Part shown: piece after piece, positions 15,575 to 24,815 of the stretch
Layout of the letters: the number at the start of each line of letters is the position of its first letter
Numbering within the stretch: the first letter of the stretch is position 1
NCBI GenBank assembly: GCA_021796385.1
Contig: JAJYXQ010000030.1
Coordinates: 1-64,000, forward strand
Direction: 5' to 3'
Length of the DNA stretch: 64,000 bases
DNA from: Thermoplasmata archaeon
GTDB taxonomy: Archaea > Thermoplasmatota > Thermoplasmata > Lutacidiplasmatales > UBA184
Notes under the pieces: model-generated
Told to the model about the DNA's origin: nothing
What the model saw: the letters and a program-made list of their open reading frames with translations, nothing else
Database searches by the model: none
Program-made: the position numbers and the translations under genes

Positions 15575-17074
15575 CTACAGTGGGTTTCCTATCGATAAGG
15601 GAGACACGACTGCCTTCCGCAGGATCGAGAAGATGTCGGATATGGATCCCCGTACCTGATCCTTGCCATCCCGGTTCCGGATGGTGTATGTCTGCGCGCT
15701 GAGGCTTTCCCGGTCCACGGTGATCGCAAAAGGGACGCCTATCTCGTCGAGACGGGCATAGCGACGACCTATCGATCCCGACTCGTCCATGGTAACCCGG
15801 AATCCCTCGGTGCGTAGGGTGTGGTAGAGCATCGTCGCCATAGGGCCGTGTTCCTTGGGAATGAGGGGGAGCACCCCGGCAACCGCGGGGGCAAGGTAGG
15901 GAGGCAAGGACCAGACGATCCGGTCCTTCTCGTTGTGTAGGTGAACATCGCCCAAGCCCCAAACATTCCGGTCTACCCCGAAAGTGAGTTCCAAAACATG
16001 AGGGATCAAATGCTTCCCACCGTCCAAAGTGACCCCAAGATCCGACTTGGAACCCTCCGAATGTCGGGAAAGGTCGTAGTCTCCCCGGTAGTGCACGGCC
16101 CCCATCTCCTTGAACCCGCCCAAAGACTCAAGGTTCAGCTCGATGTCGTACTGTATGCGGTTGTAGAATGCTCGCTCCCTTTCGTTCTTCTCGAACAAGC
16201 GGATCTGGCCTTCTGGATAACCCAGGACGTCCCGGTAGAACCGATAGGCCATGAACAAGTGATAGGCATAGAATCCCGGCATTTCGCCGGATTCGACCAA
16301 CTGTCGGAGCGCTACTGGCTCTGCGCGGTTTGCCCCCTGGGCACGATTGCGTGCCGTGAGCGCGGGTACCCGTGCATCCGGTGGAACTTGCCATGAGGGA
16401 GACGGTGCCTCTGGGTCGAAGAATATCTGCAGTTCGGCCTGGGTGAACTCGCGCAGTCGAAAGAGGACCTGCCGGGGTGCGATCTCGTTGCGGTAGACCC
16501 TGCCGACCACCGCGACCCCGAGAGGAAGCTTCTTCCGCATCACGTTCCAAAGTCGCGAAAACGCAAGGTAGCTCGATTGAGCGGTCTCAGGGCGAAGATA
16601 CCCCCGCTCACGTCCCTCGGGTCCAATGTCGAGGCCGAACATGAGGTTGAACGCCTTGGGTGGCGTGAGCCGGCCCTTGCCGCACTTGGGGCACTTCCGC
16701 TCGGATTGGGAGAACTGCGCCTGGATCTCCTCCACCTTGAGCCCCTCCACATCCTTGATGCCCCATTCCTCAAGCAGTGAATCGGCTCGGAACCGTTCCC
16801 CACACGCATCGCAGGCCACCAGGGGATCCGAAAAGTTGTCGAGATGACCCGATGCCCTTAGAACGGACTCCGGGAGGACGAGCGCCGGGTCAATCCGGTA
16901 GTACCCTGGAGAGAGACCGACGAACCACCGCTCCCAAGCCGTTTCCAGGTTTCGCTTTACGGAGGAGCCTGCGTCCCCGTAATCGTAGAAGCCCTGGAGC
17001 CCACCGTATATCTCAGCGGTCGGCCAGAGGACCCCCCTTCGCAGGAAGGACGCCATCAGAGTGTCAGTATCCAT
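15575..17074 (-). CDS. glyS: Glycyl-tRNA synthetase (archaeal/eukaryotic alpha2 type)
   Basis: The 499 residues start at ATG 17074 (MDTDTLMASFLRRG); the open frame upstream lacks family resemblance. Class II motifs are clear: FLRRGVLWPTAEIYGG and GFYDYGDAG at the N-terminus, a zinc-like pair ACDACGE...KCPKCGKG, motif 2 RNEIAPRQVLFRLREFTQAELQ (broken here by my reading into RNEIAPR and REFTQAELQ), and motif 3-like GVTLDGGKHLIPHVLELTFG. The C-terminal anticodon-binding domain is present (VTMDESGSIGRRYARLDEIG). It charges tRNA-Gly. It is divergent from the L40e gene. Confidence 0.96.
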   Translation of the reverse strand: MDTDTLMASFLRRGVLWPTAEIYGGLQGFYDYGDAGSSVKRNLETAWERWFVGLSPGYYRIDPALVLPESVLRASGHLDNFSDPLVACDACGERFRADSLLEEWGIKDVEGLKVEEIQAQFSQSERKCPKCGKGRLTPPKAFNLMFGLDIGPEGRERGYLRPETAQSSYLAFSRLWNVMRKKLPLGVAVVGRVYRNEIAPRQVLFRLREFTQAELQIFFDPEAPSPSWQVPPDARVPALTARNRAQGANRAEPVALRQLVESGEMPGFYAYHLFMAYRFYRDVLGYPEGQIRLFEKNERERAFYNRIQYDIELNLESLGGFKEMGAVHYRGDYDLSRHSEGSKSDLGVTLDGGKHLIPHVLELTFGVDRNVWGLGDVHLHNEKDRIVWSLPPYLAPAVAGVLPLIPKEHGPMATMLYHTLRTEGFRVTMDESGSIGRRYARLDEIGVPFAITVDRESLSAQTYTIRNRDGKDQVRGSISDIFSILRKAVVSPLSIGNPL

Positions 17075-17091
17075 GCGGGGGGCTAGACAAA

Positions 17092-17100
17092 CAGTAAAAT
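17092..17100. promoter_or_regulatory. TATA-like element between glyS and rpl40e
   Basis: The AT-rich core of GTAAAATAGC lies about 30 nt upstream of the L40e ATG at 17127. In the opposite direction it is about 22 nt from the glyS start, so it may serve both. Confidence 0.35.
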
Positions 17101-17126
17101 AGCTCTTTGGTAACAGTTCGCCCGCT

Positions 17127-17279
17127 ATGCCTTTCCCCGAGGCCACCAACCGGTTGCTCGTCAAGAAGATCTGCATGAATTGCTCCGCGCGCAATTCCAT
17201 CCGAGCCACCCACTGTCGAAAGTGTGGTTACTCGGGTCTAAGGGTAAAGTCCAAGGAGAAGTCCGGGAAGACCAAGTAG
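17127..17279 (+). CDS. rpl40e: Ribosomal protein L40e
   Basis: The 50-residue protein reads [18 protein letters not shown], then the zinc-finger pair C-x-x-C (CMNC) and C-x-x-C (CRKC), then [12 protein letters not shown]. This is the archaeal large-subunit protein L40e at its normal length. It is divergent from glyS and followed by a hairpin. Confidence 0.95.
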   Translation: MPFPEATNRLLVKKICMNCSARNSIRATHCRKCGYSGLRVKSKEKSGKTK

Positions 17280-17281
17280 GA

Positions 17282-17304
17282 CCCTCTCTTTTGATGGGAG
17301 AGGG
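17282..17304 (+). terminator. Hairpin after rpl40e
   Basis: CCCTCTC (17282-17288) pairs with GAGAGGG (17298-17304) around a 9-nt loop containing TTTT. It starts three nt after the L40e stop and could promote 3'-end formation. Confidence 0.4.
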
Positions 17305-17746
17305 GTTTCCCGAACCGATAACCTAGAGCTTCGAGTGTGGGGGATCTTTCAGGGGAGAGCCCTCGCGCACCGCGTTTTGGAATGGGCACGAGGAGACATT
17401 TGTGCCAACCCTTCTCCGGGCCTCCCTAAGAGGGGGTAGGATAGCTGGCGAGGATGGGGGTTGGGACCGGGACGGCGGTTATCTCTACGGTGCTCGTAGG
17501 CCTACCTTCCTTCCTGCTTGGACCACGCACCCAGGGGGGACGAATCCGATGACTAAAGTAGATAGTGATTCCGGAAACCCAATATCAAGGGAAAGAGTCT
17601 TTGAGCGCTCTCGAGCCGTCCCTGAGTACCTCTTCGAAAGCCCGTTCTTCATGCGCCGTATCACTTGCCCCAAGACTCGTTCCGAAATGCTCCAACCACC
17701 ACAACGCTTATGGTCCGCCGGAAGGTAGAGAATTCGGGAGTAGGGC
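17305..17746. other. Intergenic region upstream of the surface propeller gene
   Basis: About 440 nt separate L40e from the propeller gene. Open frames on both strands are unconvincing (low similarity to anything I know, and mutually overlapping). I see no tRNA, clear TATA box or repeat. Confidence 0.4.
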
Positions 17747-20700
17747 GTGGCCAAAAGTATGCTTCACAATAGCGCCTTGCCGGCGCTCTTCACGTTCGCA
17801 GTCCTTGGATTGACCATCCTCAGCTCTGCGGCAACCTTTCCGGTCCTTTCTACCCTAAAGGTAAACCCATCGATTGTTGACGGCGCGGTACTTCCTGTCG
17901 TGAGAACGTCTGCTCATGACCTTTCACCCCTCCGAGAGGTCCCCAGCCCGGGCCCCAGCGCAAGAACTCCGGAAAAAACGCTCAATCTGCGGAACGGATC
18001 GCTCGTCTCGGGAAATGCTCAGCCTGCGAACGGACTCAAGCCAGATGCCGTAGCTTATGATTCTGGGAACGGCAAGATATACGTCGCGGAAGGAGGGGGC
18101 GATCTGGTCAGCGTCATTGATGCCACCACCGCGCAACTGGTCGGTGTCATTTCCTTGAAGGGAACTCCGGGAACGGTCTTCTACGACCCCCTGAACTCTC
18201 AGGTCTACGTCGCGGTCCCATCCTTGAACGAGCTGAATGTCATCAATGACACGCTCGATTCCGTGGTCGCCAACATCACGGTCGGGAATCTTCCGAGTGC
18301 GATGGCCCTCGACAACCGGACGGGAACGCTCTTTGTGACGAATTGGTACTCAGGGAATATCACCGAGATCAATGGGTCCACCGACAAGACCTTCGGGTCG
18401 CTTTCGGGATTCCAGGACCCGTACGCCATCTGCTTCGATCCTGCGAACGGGTACCTCTACATTTCGGAGCTCTATCTTGGTAACATCACGGTGGTCAACG
18501 CGGTTACGGGTGTCAATGTGACTTCTGTCCACATAGGTCTCGCAACATACCCCTACGACATCGCCTACGACTCCGCAAAACAGGAGCTTTTCGTCACCGA
18601 CAATTACAACAACACCGTGAGCATCATCAGCGGTGTCACCAACCGCCTTGTTTCCACCCTAGTGATCGGCTTCGGTCTCAACGCATATCCCACAGGGATT
18701 GTCTACGATTCAGGGAATCAGGAGGTCTACGTAACGAACGTCGGGCTCGTCAACGTCACTGTGATCAACGGGACCTCGAATGCCATCATGCGCACGATCA
18801 CCGTAGGCCAATTTCCACAGGATGCCGCTTATGACCCGAAGGATGGGGAAGTCTTTGTCACCAACTTTGCCTCCGACAACGTGAGCGTCATCGACGACCA
18901 GACCAATTCGGTGCGATTTTCGATAATGGTCGGGGTGCAGCCCTATGGCCTTGCTGTGGATATGATTACAGGAACAGTGTTCGTTTCAGAGACAGACTCC
19001 GACAGTCTGGCCGTCGTCAACGCTTCGACGGACTTGCTCGCCTCCAGTATCTTCTTGGGTTGGAATCCCGTGGGCGCTCAACCTTATGGGATTGCCTACG
19101 ACCCGGGTAACGGCAACATTTACGCCACGCACTACGGGGTGTTGACCAGCGGTGACAACCTCATCGAGGTCAATGGAACCACCCACGTCGTGGTCGGTTC
19201 GGTCCCACAGGGCCTCGGGCCCCGCAGCGTCGCTTACAATCCGGTGAACGGCGACCTGTACGTGGCCGACTCAGGTTCGAACAATCTTAGCGTCTACAGC
19301 CCTCGAACCGGCCAGGTCGTTGCGTCCATTCCCACCGGATTCGGACCAAGCGACGTCGCTATCGATAACCTGACCGACCGGGTGTACGTCACCAACTGGA
19401 ACTCCAATTCTACCACGGTCATTGATGGAAGCTCCAATACCTTCTACGCCGGGATTCAAGTCGGGGGAATCCCATCCGGGGTGGCTATCGACCCCCAGAA
19501 CGGAATGGTCTACATCACCAATTCAGGGTCGGACAACGTGACGGTGGTGAACGGCAGTACTGAGTCTGTCGTGGGATCTATCCCGGTAGGCACCTCTCCG
19601 GAGGGGATTGCCGCGGATCCATTCAACGGGTATGTCTATGTAGCGAACGACGGTTCGAACAATGTCTCGGTGATCGACGGGTCGACCAACCAGGTCATCG
19701 GTACGATCCCGGTAGGTGTTGGTCCCACAGACGTTGCCGTGAACGATGTCACGGGCACTGTTTATGTCACCAACGCAGGATCGGGTACCCTCACTATCCT
19801 CTCACCGCCGTTGCCCACCCGTTACCCGGTCAACTTTACTGAGACTGGCTTGCCGACTGGCAGTACTTGGTTGGTCACACTTGGGGGCACAACCCAATCC
19901 ACGAACGGGAGTTCACTTCACTTCTTGAGCCCCAATGGTTCGATCACATATTCCGTCCACCCCGTGCTGGGGTACGGTCCCAGCCCCTCCACCGGTACGG
20001 TGCACCTCAATGGTGCCGGAACTAATGTGACCGTAAAGTTCTCTCCGCTCACCTTCGCCCTCACATTCTTGGCACTCGGGTTACCATCGGGAACACTCTG
20101 GTCCGTCACTCTGAATGGCATCCTCCAGGAATCGTACTCGACCCAGCTTCAGTTCATCGAGCCCGTCGGAAATTACACCTACACTGTCCCCACTGTGAAT
20201 GGGACAATCCCAGGGGAGCGATTCCTCCCGACCCCAACCCAAGGTAACTTGACCGTGAAGAACGCAACAGTCAACGTAACGGTCGCATTTGAAACCGAGT
20301 TCCTTCTATCGATCAAAGTGATTGGGGCAGGAACGCACAGCGTCTCTCCCGTGGGAGGCTGGTACCGGAATGGGACCATTGTGAACCTATCTGCGTATCC
20401 TGTCGCGGGGCACCGGTTCGAGGGTTGGCAGGGATCTGGTCTGGGCAGTTTTACGGGTCCGCAAAACTTCACCGTGCTCCACGTGAGGGGACCTCTCAAC
20501 GAGACGGCCCGTTACGTAGGAGTCTTTGTCGTTTCCTTCTCTGAGACAGGACTTCCGTCGGGGACGGGCTGGGCGGTCGTCCTGAATGGCACGACGAGCC
20601 AATCTTCCGCTTCGACCCTCACCTTTACAGTTCCCAACGGGACCTACCAAGGCGTCGTCCCAAACGTGACTGGGTATTCCGTTGTACCCCGGACCTTCAA

Positions 20701-20917
20701 CATCTCGGTGAAAGGCACACCCGTTCAAGAGGTCATCACCTTTAAAGCGAATGCCAGCCCGGCGACGTCGAATGGATCCCTTTCGTGGGTCACGTACCTC
20801 GTTGTGGGAGGGGTCTCGGCCATTGTGCTCGTAGGAGTGGTCTCTCTCCTCGTGATCCGAAAGCGCAGGGCCTCGAGCGGAGGTCCACCGGTGACTGAAG
20901 GGGAAGGAAACGCTTGA
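17747..20917 (+). CDS. Secreted YVTN beta-propeller surface protein, membrane anchored
   Basis: The 1056-residue protein starts at GTG 17747. A signal peptide (ALPALFTFAVLGLTILSSA) is followed from about residue 95 to 690 by at least a dozen YncE/YVTN repeats of the type D-x-x-NG-x-x-Y-V-A/T-N, V-x-V-I-x-G-x-T. Each repeat is about 45 residues. Then come domains marked by FTETGLPTGSTW, LALGLPSGTLW and FSETGLPSGTGW, each near 75-100 residues. A single C-terminal transmembrane helix (YLVVGGVSAIVLVGVVSLLV) ends in a short basic tail. N-x-S/T sequons are abundant, implying N-glycosylation. It is likely an outer-surface adhesin or S-layer-associated protein; the ligand is unknown. Confidence 0.85.
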   Translation: MAKSMLHNSALPALFTFAVLGLTILSSAATFPVLSTLKVNPSIVDGAVLPVVRTSAHDLSPLREVPSPGPSARTPEKTLNLRNGSLVSGNAQPANGLKPDAVAYDSGNGKIYVAEGGGDLVSVIDATTAQLVGVISLKGTPGTVFYDPLNSQVYVAVPSLNELNVINDTLDSVVANITVGNLPSAMALDNRTGTLFVTNWYSGNITEINGSTDKTFGSLSGFQDPYAICFDPANGYLYISELYLGNITVVNAVTGVNVTSVHIGLATYPYDIAYDSAKQELFVTDNYNNTVSIISGVTNRLVSTLVIGFGLNAYPTGIVYDSGNQEVYVTNVGLVNVTVINGTSNAIMRTITVGQFPQDAAYDPKDGEVFVTNFASDNVSVIDDQTNSVRFSIMVGVQPYGLAVDMITGTVFVSETDSDSLAVVNASTDLLASSIFLGWNPVGAQPYGIAYDPGNGNIYATHYGVLTSGDNLIEVNGTTHVVVGSVPQGLGPRSVAYNPVNGDLYVADSGSNNLSVYSPRTGQVVASIPTGFGPSDVAIDNLTDRVYVTNWNSNSTTVIDGSSNTFYAGIQVGGIPSGVAIDPQNGMVYITNSGSDNVTVVNGSTESVVGSIPVGTSPEGIAADPFNGYVYVANDGSNNVSVIDGSTNQVIGTIPVGVGPTDVAVNDVTGTVYVTNAGSGTLTILSPPLPTRYPVNFTETGLPTGSTWLVTLGGTTQSTNGSSLHFLSPNGSITYSVHPVLGYGPSPSTGTVHLNGAGTNVTVKFSPLTFALTFLALGLPSGTLWSVTLNGILQESYSTQLQFIEPVGNYTYTVPTVNGTIPGERFLPTPTQGNLTVKNATVNVTVAFETEFLLSIKVIGAGTHSVSPVGGWYRNGTIVNLSAYPVAGHRFEGWQGSGLGSFTGPQNFTVLHVRGPLNETARYVGVFVVSFSETGLPSGTGWAVVLNGTTSQSSASTLTFTVPNGTYQGVVPNVTGYSVVPRTFNISVKGTPVQEVITFKANASPATSNGSLSWVTYLVVGGVSAIVLVGVVSLLVIRKRRASSGGPPVTEGEGNA

Positions 20918-21294
20918 AGGGCGCTTGGTTGACTGTAGGGATTGTAGTGATCATCTCCTTCTTTCTCGTGTTGTTGCTCTTCCTTCCCATCGAGCCACAC
21001 TCCCAAACCTACACGCAATTGTGTGCAAGGACTGGCGAGGTCGTGCCCGTAGAGAACATCAGTCTACCGAGTGCAACCATCCAGGTCCAGTGGAACTCGA
21101 CCGGCCCCATCTGGCTGGTCATCAGTTCAGGACGAACCGTTGCTTACGCTAATGGCGCCTACGTCATCAATGCAACTTCGGGCTCAGGGACTTTCTCGAG
21201 CCATGGTGGAACGTTTGGTATGAGTTGCCTGACCACCAATTCCCCACCGGTCGTAGTGACGGTCCTGCTGCAGTACTCCACTCCGCTACTTTGA
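20914..21294 (+). CDS. Small secreted/membrane-anchored protein
   Basis: The 126-residue protein starts at TTG 20914, overlapping the stop of the propeller gene by TTGA. One N-terminal hydrophobic helix (WLTVGIVVIISFFLVLLLFL) precedes an extracellular, beta-strand-rich Ser/Thr part with sequons and two cysteines. No family is recognised. The coupling suggests it is made with, and may associate with, the large surface protein. Confidence 0.6.
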   Translation: MKGAWLTVGIVVIISFFLVLLLFLPIEPHSQTYTQLCARTGEVVPVENISLPSATIQVQWNSTGPIWLVISSGRTVAYANGAYVINATSGSGTFSSHGGTFGMSCLTTNSPPVVVTVLLQYSTPLL

Positions 21295-21313
21295 ACCGGT
21301 ACTTGGGGTTTCG

Positions 21314-21766
21314 CTACTTCCCACGGAGTTTTGCCACGACTTCTTGGACGTGCGTCACATGGCTTGAGGGACGTGTGCCCGATTGGTAGACGTCTCGGAT
21401 GGTACCTTCCGGGTCAATGAGGTAGGTCACTCGCTTTGCCATCCCGAACATGCCGGAGACATCGTAGGCCTCGGTAATCTTCTTGTCTGGGTCCGCGACC
21501 AGTCGGAAGGATAGGTCATACTTCTTGGAGAATTTTTCATGAGATCTGACATCCTGCGTCGAGACTCCCACAACCTCGAGGCCAAGGGCCGTAAGAGATG
21601 CCATGTTGTCGCGAAAAGAACACGCTTCGGCCGTACACCCCGGTGTGTCATCCTTGGGATAAAAGTAGAGCGCGACCCACTTTCCACGCAGGTCTCCGAG
21701 CCGGATGGTCGTCCCTTTTTGGTCAACTCCCGAGAACTCAGGGGCACTCTTTCCTTCGGTTAACAT
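21314..21766 (-). CDS. bcp: Thioredoxin-dependent peroxiredoxin (Bcp/PrxQ)
   Basis: The 150 residues are of PrxQ type, with VALYFYPKDDTPGCTAEACSFRD carrying the peroxidatic Cys (in TPGCT) and the resolving Cys five residues later. VVGVSTQDVRSHEKF and the C-terminal YLIDPEGTIRDV complete the thioredoxin fold. It reduces hydroperoxides using thioredoxin-like donors. It is monocistronic and of normal length. Confidence 0.95.
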   Translation of the reverse strand: MLTEGKSAPEFSGVDQKGTTIRLGDLRGKWVALYFYPKDDTPGCTAEACSFRDNMASLTALGLEVVGVSTQDVRSHEKFSKKYDLSFRLVADPDKKITEAYDVSGMFGMAKRVTYLIDPEGTIRDVYQSGTRPSSHVTHVQEVVAKLRGK

Positions 21767-22019
21767 GGCCGTTCACCCACGGATATAGCCCACGGACCCT
21801 GAGTATAAACCGGTTTGGTGTTCGTACTCGCTCCGGGCCCGATCGGAGTCCCTCGGGCACCCTTAGGGGGGTCGCCCCGCTTCCAAGGCGTCCCTTAGGG
21901 TGGCTTGTCCACCGGAGACAACACAGTGAGAGAAGACGCGGGCGGCTCTGAGTTGAACCCCCCTAGTCCACATCCACTGTTGGGCAAAGACCTTTAGTAG
22001 GCCCCCTCACTATGGCTCA

Positions 22020-23006
22020 ATGCGGGAAATGCCTCGAGTGGACAACTGGCTCTCTGACGACGACCTTCAGGCCGAGAAGGAGACTCGGGAGAAGCGTATG
22101 GCGGCGGAAGACAAATTTGTCTCACTTCGCCGCCAGCGTAACGAAACTTTGGACCTTGTCGACCGCTTGTCGGATGAGATCCTCGCTCTCCAGAAACGCC
22201 GGCAAGAACTCAATGATGAGGTACAGCGTGCGCATGATACGTTCCGGAACTTTGGCGATGAGCAGAAGAAGGCCCGGGAGGAACGGAAACGCCTCTTCGA
22301 ACAGCTAGAAGACCTGACCCAGTCTCTCCGGAAGACCAAAGGAGAGAACACACGGGAAAAGGGACCCACCGCCAGAAGTGTGGCCTCGGAGATCGCTCGC
22401 CTAGAGCGGGAACAGCAGACTACGGTGATGACCCTCAAAGAAGAGAACACCCTCATCGACAAGATACGTCACCTTCGGAGCCAGTTGGCTGAACGGGAGA
22501 AGGTGGAGGCCGAATGGATGAAGACCGAATCAGCCGCCTCCACGGTAAAGGAGGAGATCGAGTCTCTTAGGGGTAAGCTCCAGGAGGCGAACAAGCGCCT
22601 GGACACGCTCCACGTCGACCGGGACGCGGCCATGGCCAAAATCCAGAATTCCTTGGGTGAGATTGGTCACGTGCTCAACGAAATCCGTTCCAAGGGCAGG
22701 ATACGGACCGAGGCCCTCGAAAAGGCCCGGACCATCGCTGATCAAATGCACGAGATGGGTCGCACCGTGCTTGACCTCCAGCGGGAATCCCGGAAGCGAG
22801 TGACCGAGGCACGGGCCGCGGTCTCCCAGCACGGGGCCTCCCACCGGAACCTCTTCAACGATGGTGCCCGGGACAAGGCCGCGAACGACTTGCTCTCTGC
22901 CCTTCTCAAGAACGGAAAGGTCGAGTTCGGCCTTGGTGAGGTTGAGGAGTCCTCCGCGACGGCCTCATCGGGAGATGAAAAAGACTCACGCCGTCGGCGG
23001 AGTTGA
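22020..23006 (+). CDS. Archaeal long coiled-coil protein (COG1340-like)
   Basis: The 328-residue protein is almost wholly charged coiled coil from about residue 15 to 270 (for example RRQRNETLDLVDRLSDEIL). It ends in an acidic, Ser-rich and then basic tail (DSRRRRS). It resembles the widespread archaeal coiled-coil family often annotated as phosphoserine phosphatase-like or COG1340, whose function is not established. ATG 22020 starts in ATGCGGGAAATG; the second Met, four codons on, is an alternative. The 3' end overlaps the convergent FKBP gene by 21 nt. Confidence 0.7.
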   Translation: MREMPRVDNWLSDDDLQAEKETREKRMAAEDKFVSLRRQRNETLDLVDRLSDEILALQKRRQELNDEVQRAHDTFRNFGDEQKKAREERKRLFEQLEDLTQSLRKTKGENTREKGPTARSVASEIARLEREQQTTVMTLKEENTLIDKIRHLRSQLAEREKVEAEWMKTESAASTVKEEIESLRGKLQEANKRLDTLHVDRDAAMAKIQNSLGEIGHVLNEIRSKGRIRTEALEKARTIADQMHEMGRTVLDLQRESRKRVTEARAAVSQHGASHRNLFNDGARDKAANDLLSALLKNGKVEFGLGEVEESSATASSGDEKDSRRRRS

Positions 23007-23900
23007 GACGATACTGTAGACCGATATCACAAAGACAAGTACGTTCCCCTGGACCTCTTGGTTGAAATCAAGGGTGTACGTGCTCGCGTTCAGATCCACA
23101 TTGCTGAGGAAGAAGGTCTTCCCATTCGGGAGATATGTGCCCTTGTACTGCCCCACGTCCTGCGGGGTGAGCTCATTCACAAGCGTGATCTGACCTTGGG
23201 GGGACGTGGTCGAGCTCACCTGGGTCACCAGTTCGGACCACCCATAGGGTTTGACGATCTCCCCCACATAAGGCAAGGATTCGACAGTGACGCTCGTTGC
23301 GTTCTGGTTTATCACGGTATCCTGCCATCCGTAGTGCGGATCGGTGAACACCGCCCCGTTCTGTGCGGCTATCCCTGAGAAATTCTTCCCGAACTCGGAT
23401 GCGGAGTACGTCGTGACCATGGGGACCTGTTGGGTCAGCGGCAAGGTCAGAAGGTTGGCCGGGTTCGCCGCCCCGTACCCCTGGGATGGGGGAATAACTA
23501 CGGTGGTCGTCTGGTTCGGTGCCAATCCGAGCATTCCCTTCCAGAATCCGGTGATGAGGGAAGTGTAGGCACCCTCGGTGTTGGGCCCCACATGAGCCTT
23601 GAGGGGGGTATATCCGGACGCCCCGCGGAACTGAAAACTGATCGCCTTCGGGTACGTCGCGTTGTCAGTCGCCACCGAAAGGTACGAAGTATCGAACACC
23701 TTTCCCTGATCGAAACCACTGCCAAAGCTCCCGATGTAGTTCACCGTGACATTGTCCCCTTCTACGACCACCTGCTGGGAGGGCCCAGGCAACGGCTTGT
23801 TGAAGACCTCGTAAACGAAGACACCGGCGGCGATGCCCGCCGCGATCACGAGGATCGAGATGATGACCACCGGCCAGGGGGATACCTTCGGCTCCGCCAT
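22986..23900 (-). CDS. Membrane-anchored FKBP-type peptidyl-prolyl isomerase
   Basis: The 304-residue protein has an N-terminal transmembrane anchor (VVIISILVIAAGIAAGVFVY). An FKBP/SlyD-like domain follows: VVEGDNVTVNYIG, GKVFDTSY, LITGFWKGMLGLAPNQT and VVIPPSQGYG. An insert-in-flap of SlyD type and a long C-terminal extracellular part come after. It is predicted to act outside the membrane as a folding catalyst for secreted proteins, which fits the many large surface proteins of this genome. The active-site aromatics are only partly preserved. Confidence 0.88.
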   Translation of the reverse strand: MAEPKVSPWPVVIISILVIAAGIAAGVFVYEVFNKPLPGPSQQVVVEGDNVTVNYIGSFGSGFDQGKVFDTSYLSVATDNATYPKAISFQFRGASGYTPLKAHVGPNTEGAYTSLITGFWKGMLGLAPNQTTTVVIPPSQGYGAANPANLLTLPLTQQVPMVTTYSASEFGKNFSGIAAQNGAVFTDPHYGWQDTVINQNATSVTVESLPYVGEIVKPYGWSELVTQVSSTTSPQGQITLVNELTPQDVGQYKGTYLPNGKTFFLSNVDLNASTYTLDFNQEVQGNVLVFVISVYSIVSTPPTA

Positions 23901-24021
23901 GCAGGTCAGCCCCGTTTAGGGGTCAGAAGGTCGTATGGTCTCTTCACCGGTTCAGTGAGACAGGTGCTCATCATTCCCCCGCCTCCGATAGTGGGAGTCG
24001 TATATATCGTTTGGAAAGAAC

Positions 24022-24027
24022 TTTTAA
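24022..24027 (+). promoter_or_regulatory. BRE/TATA of tRNA-Ser
   Basis: GAAAGAAC followed by TTTTAA lies 30-35 nt upstream of the tRNA 5' end. A second AT-rich element (TATATAT near 24000) is just upstream. Confidence 0.5.
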
Positions 24028-24056
24028 GCACGCCCTTCTCTTCCCGGGCCCTCGAT

Positions 24057-24140
24057 GCGGGGATGGCCCAGCCTGGTAAGGCGCAGGATTGCTAATCCTG
24101 TGGTGCTTGCACCTCGGGGGTTCAAATCCCCCTCCCCGCG
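24057..24140 (+). tRNA. tRNA-Ser (GCU)
   Basis: The acceptor stem GCGGGGA (24057-24063) pairs with TCCCCGC (24133-24139), with discriminator G at 24140. The anticodon stem CAGGA/TCCTG encloses TTGCTAA, giving anticodon GCT. A long variable arm, typical of type II tRNA-Ser, precedes the T arm GGGGGTTCAAATCCCCC. CCA is not encoded. Confidence 0.93.
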
Positions 24141-24200
24141 TGCCAGGTGCCCCTCATACGCCGGCCCTATCGATAAGTACCCCTGGTGACTTGGGGAAGC

Positions 24201-24740
24201 ATGGCCAAGGCGTTCACGTTCTTCGGTCCGAGCGAGCATCACTCCGTCATGCGTGGAGGGTTTTGCATATCCGTCTTTGCCATCGTTCGAGATGGAGAGA
24301 AGGTGCTCTTAGGCAAGCCTCAACACCATCCTCGATGGGTTCAAGAGTGGGCCCCGAACTGGTCGATCTACGATCCCATAAGCCTCTCCGAAGAGTATAG
24401 ACGGTGGCGGTTCCCGAGCTCCTACATTTCCGCCGGTGAGGCACCGAAAGAGACTTTGCAACGGGTGATGCAAGACCAGCTTAGCGTCCCACAATATGAG
24501 ATGAAGACCCATATGCTTAGGAACTACTACGGACCGAGCCGCCGCTATCCCGGAGAGATGCATTGGGACTATGTCTTCCTTTTTGAGGTTGCAATCCCGC
24601 AGCTTCCCGACACCCCACCCTGGTACTCTACCCTCGAATACCGGGATGTCTCTCAGATGAAGGAGGTCGAGTTCGGGAGCGCTCAAGGGGCCCTCTTGAG
24701 CGAGGTTATGCATCCCATCCCCGATGGCCCGGTTCATTGA
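24201..24740 (+). CDS. Nudix-fold-like protein with degenerate Nudix box
   Basis: The 179 residues start at ATG 24201 (GTG 24186 is in frame). The core FCISVFAIVRDGEKVLLGKP followed by a region PSSYISAGEAPKETLQRVM looks like the Nudix sandwich. The box G-x5-E-x7-RE-x-x-EE-x-G is degraded: the R-E and E-E pairs are Arg-Val and Gln-Asp, so metal-dependent hydrolysis is unlikely. The C-terminal half contains HWDYVFLFEV, the usual following strands. It may bind a nucleotide-like ligand or be a scaffold. The function is unknown. Confidence 0.55.
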   Translation: MAKAFTFFGPSEHHSVMRGGFCISVFAIVRDGEKVLLGKPQHHPRWVQEWAPNWSIYDPISLSEEYRRWRFPSSYISAGEAPKETLQRVMQDQLSVPQYEMKTHMLRNYYGPSRRYPGEMHWDYVFLFEVAIPQLPDTPPWYSTLEYRDVSQMKEVEFGSAQGALLSEVMHPIPDGPVH

Positions 24741-24777
24741 AACGAGGAGCTTCAGCCAAAATAGCCGCCACATATAG

Positions 24778-24787
24778 TTTATATAGG
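24778..24787 (+). promoter_or_regulatory. TATA box of the first IscA-like gene
   Basis: TTTATATAGG lies about 32 nt upstream of ATG 24816, preceded by another AT-rich stretch (CATATAG). Confidence 0.55.
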
Positions 24788-24815
24788 TCCCTACCGATAG
24801 ACCTATCGAGGAACC

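Noticed and set aside
17402..17754. ORFs of 89-108 codons on both strands upstream of the propeller gene
   Set aside because: No recognisable motifs, mutually overlapping, no promoter or ribosome-binding evidence.
17747..20917. Propeller repeats as a DNA-level tandem repeat array
   Set aside because: The repeats are conserved at the protein level (YVTN pattern), with diverged nucleotide sequence.
23430..24095. Plus-strand ORF over the FKBP gene
   Set aside because: It is antisense to a clear FKBP reading frame and has shadow-type composition.
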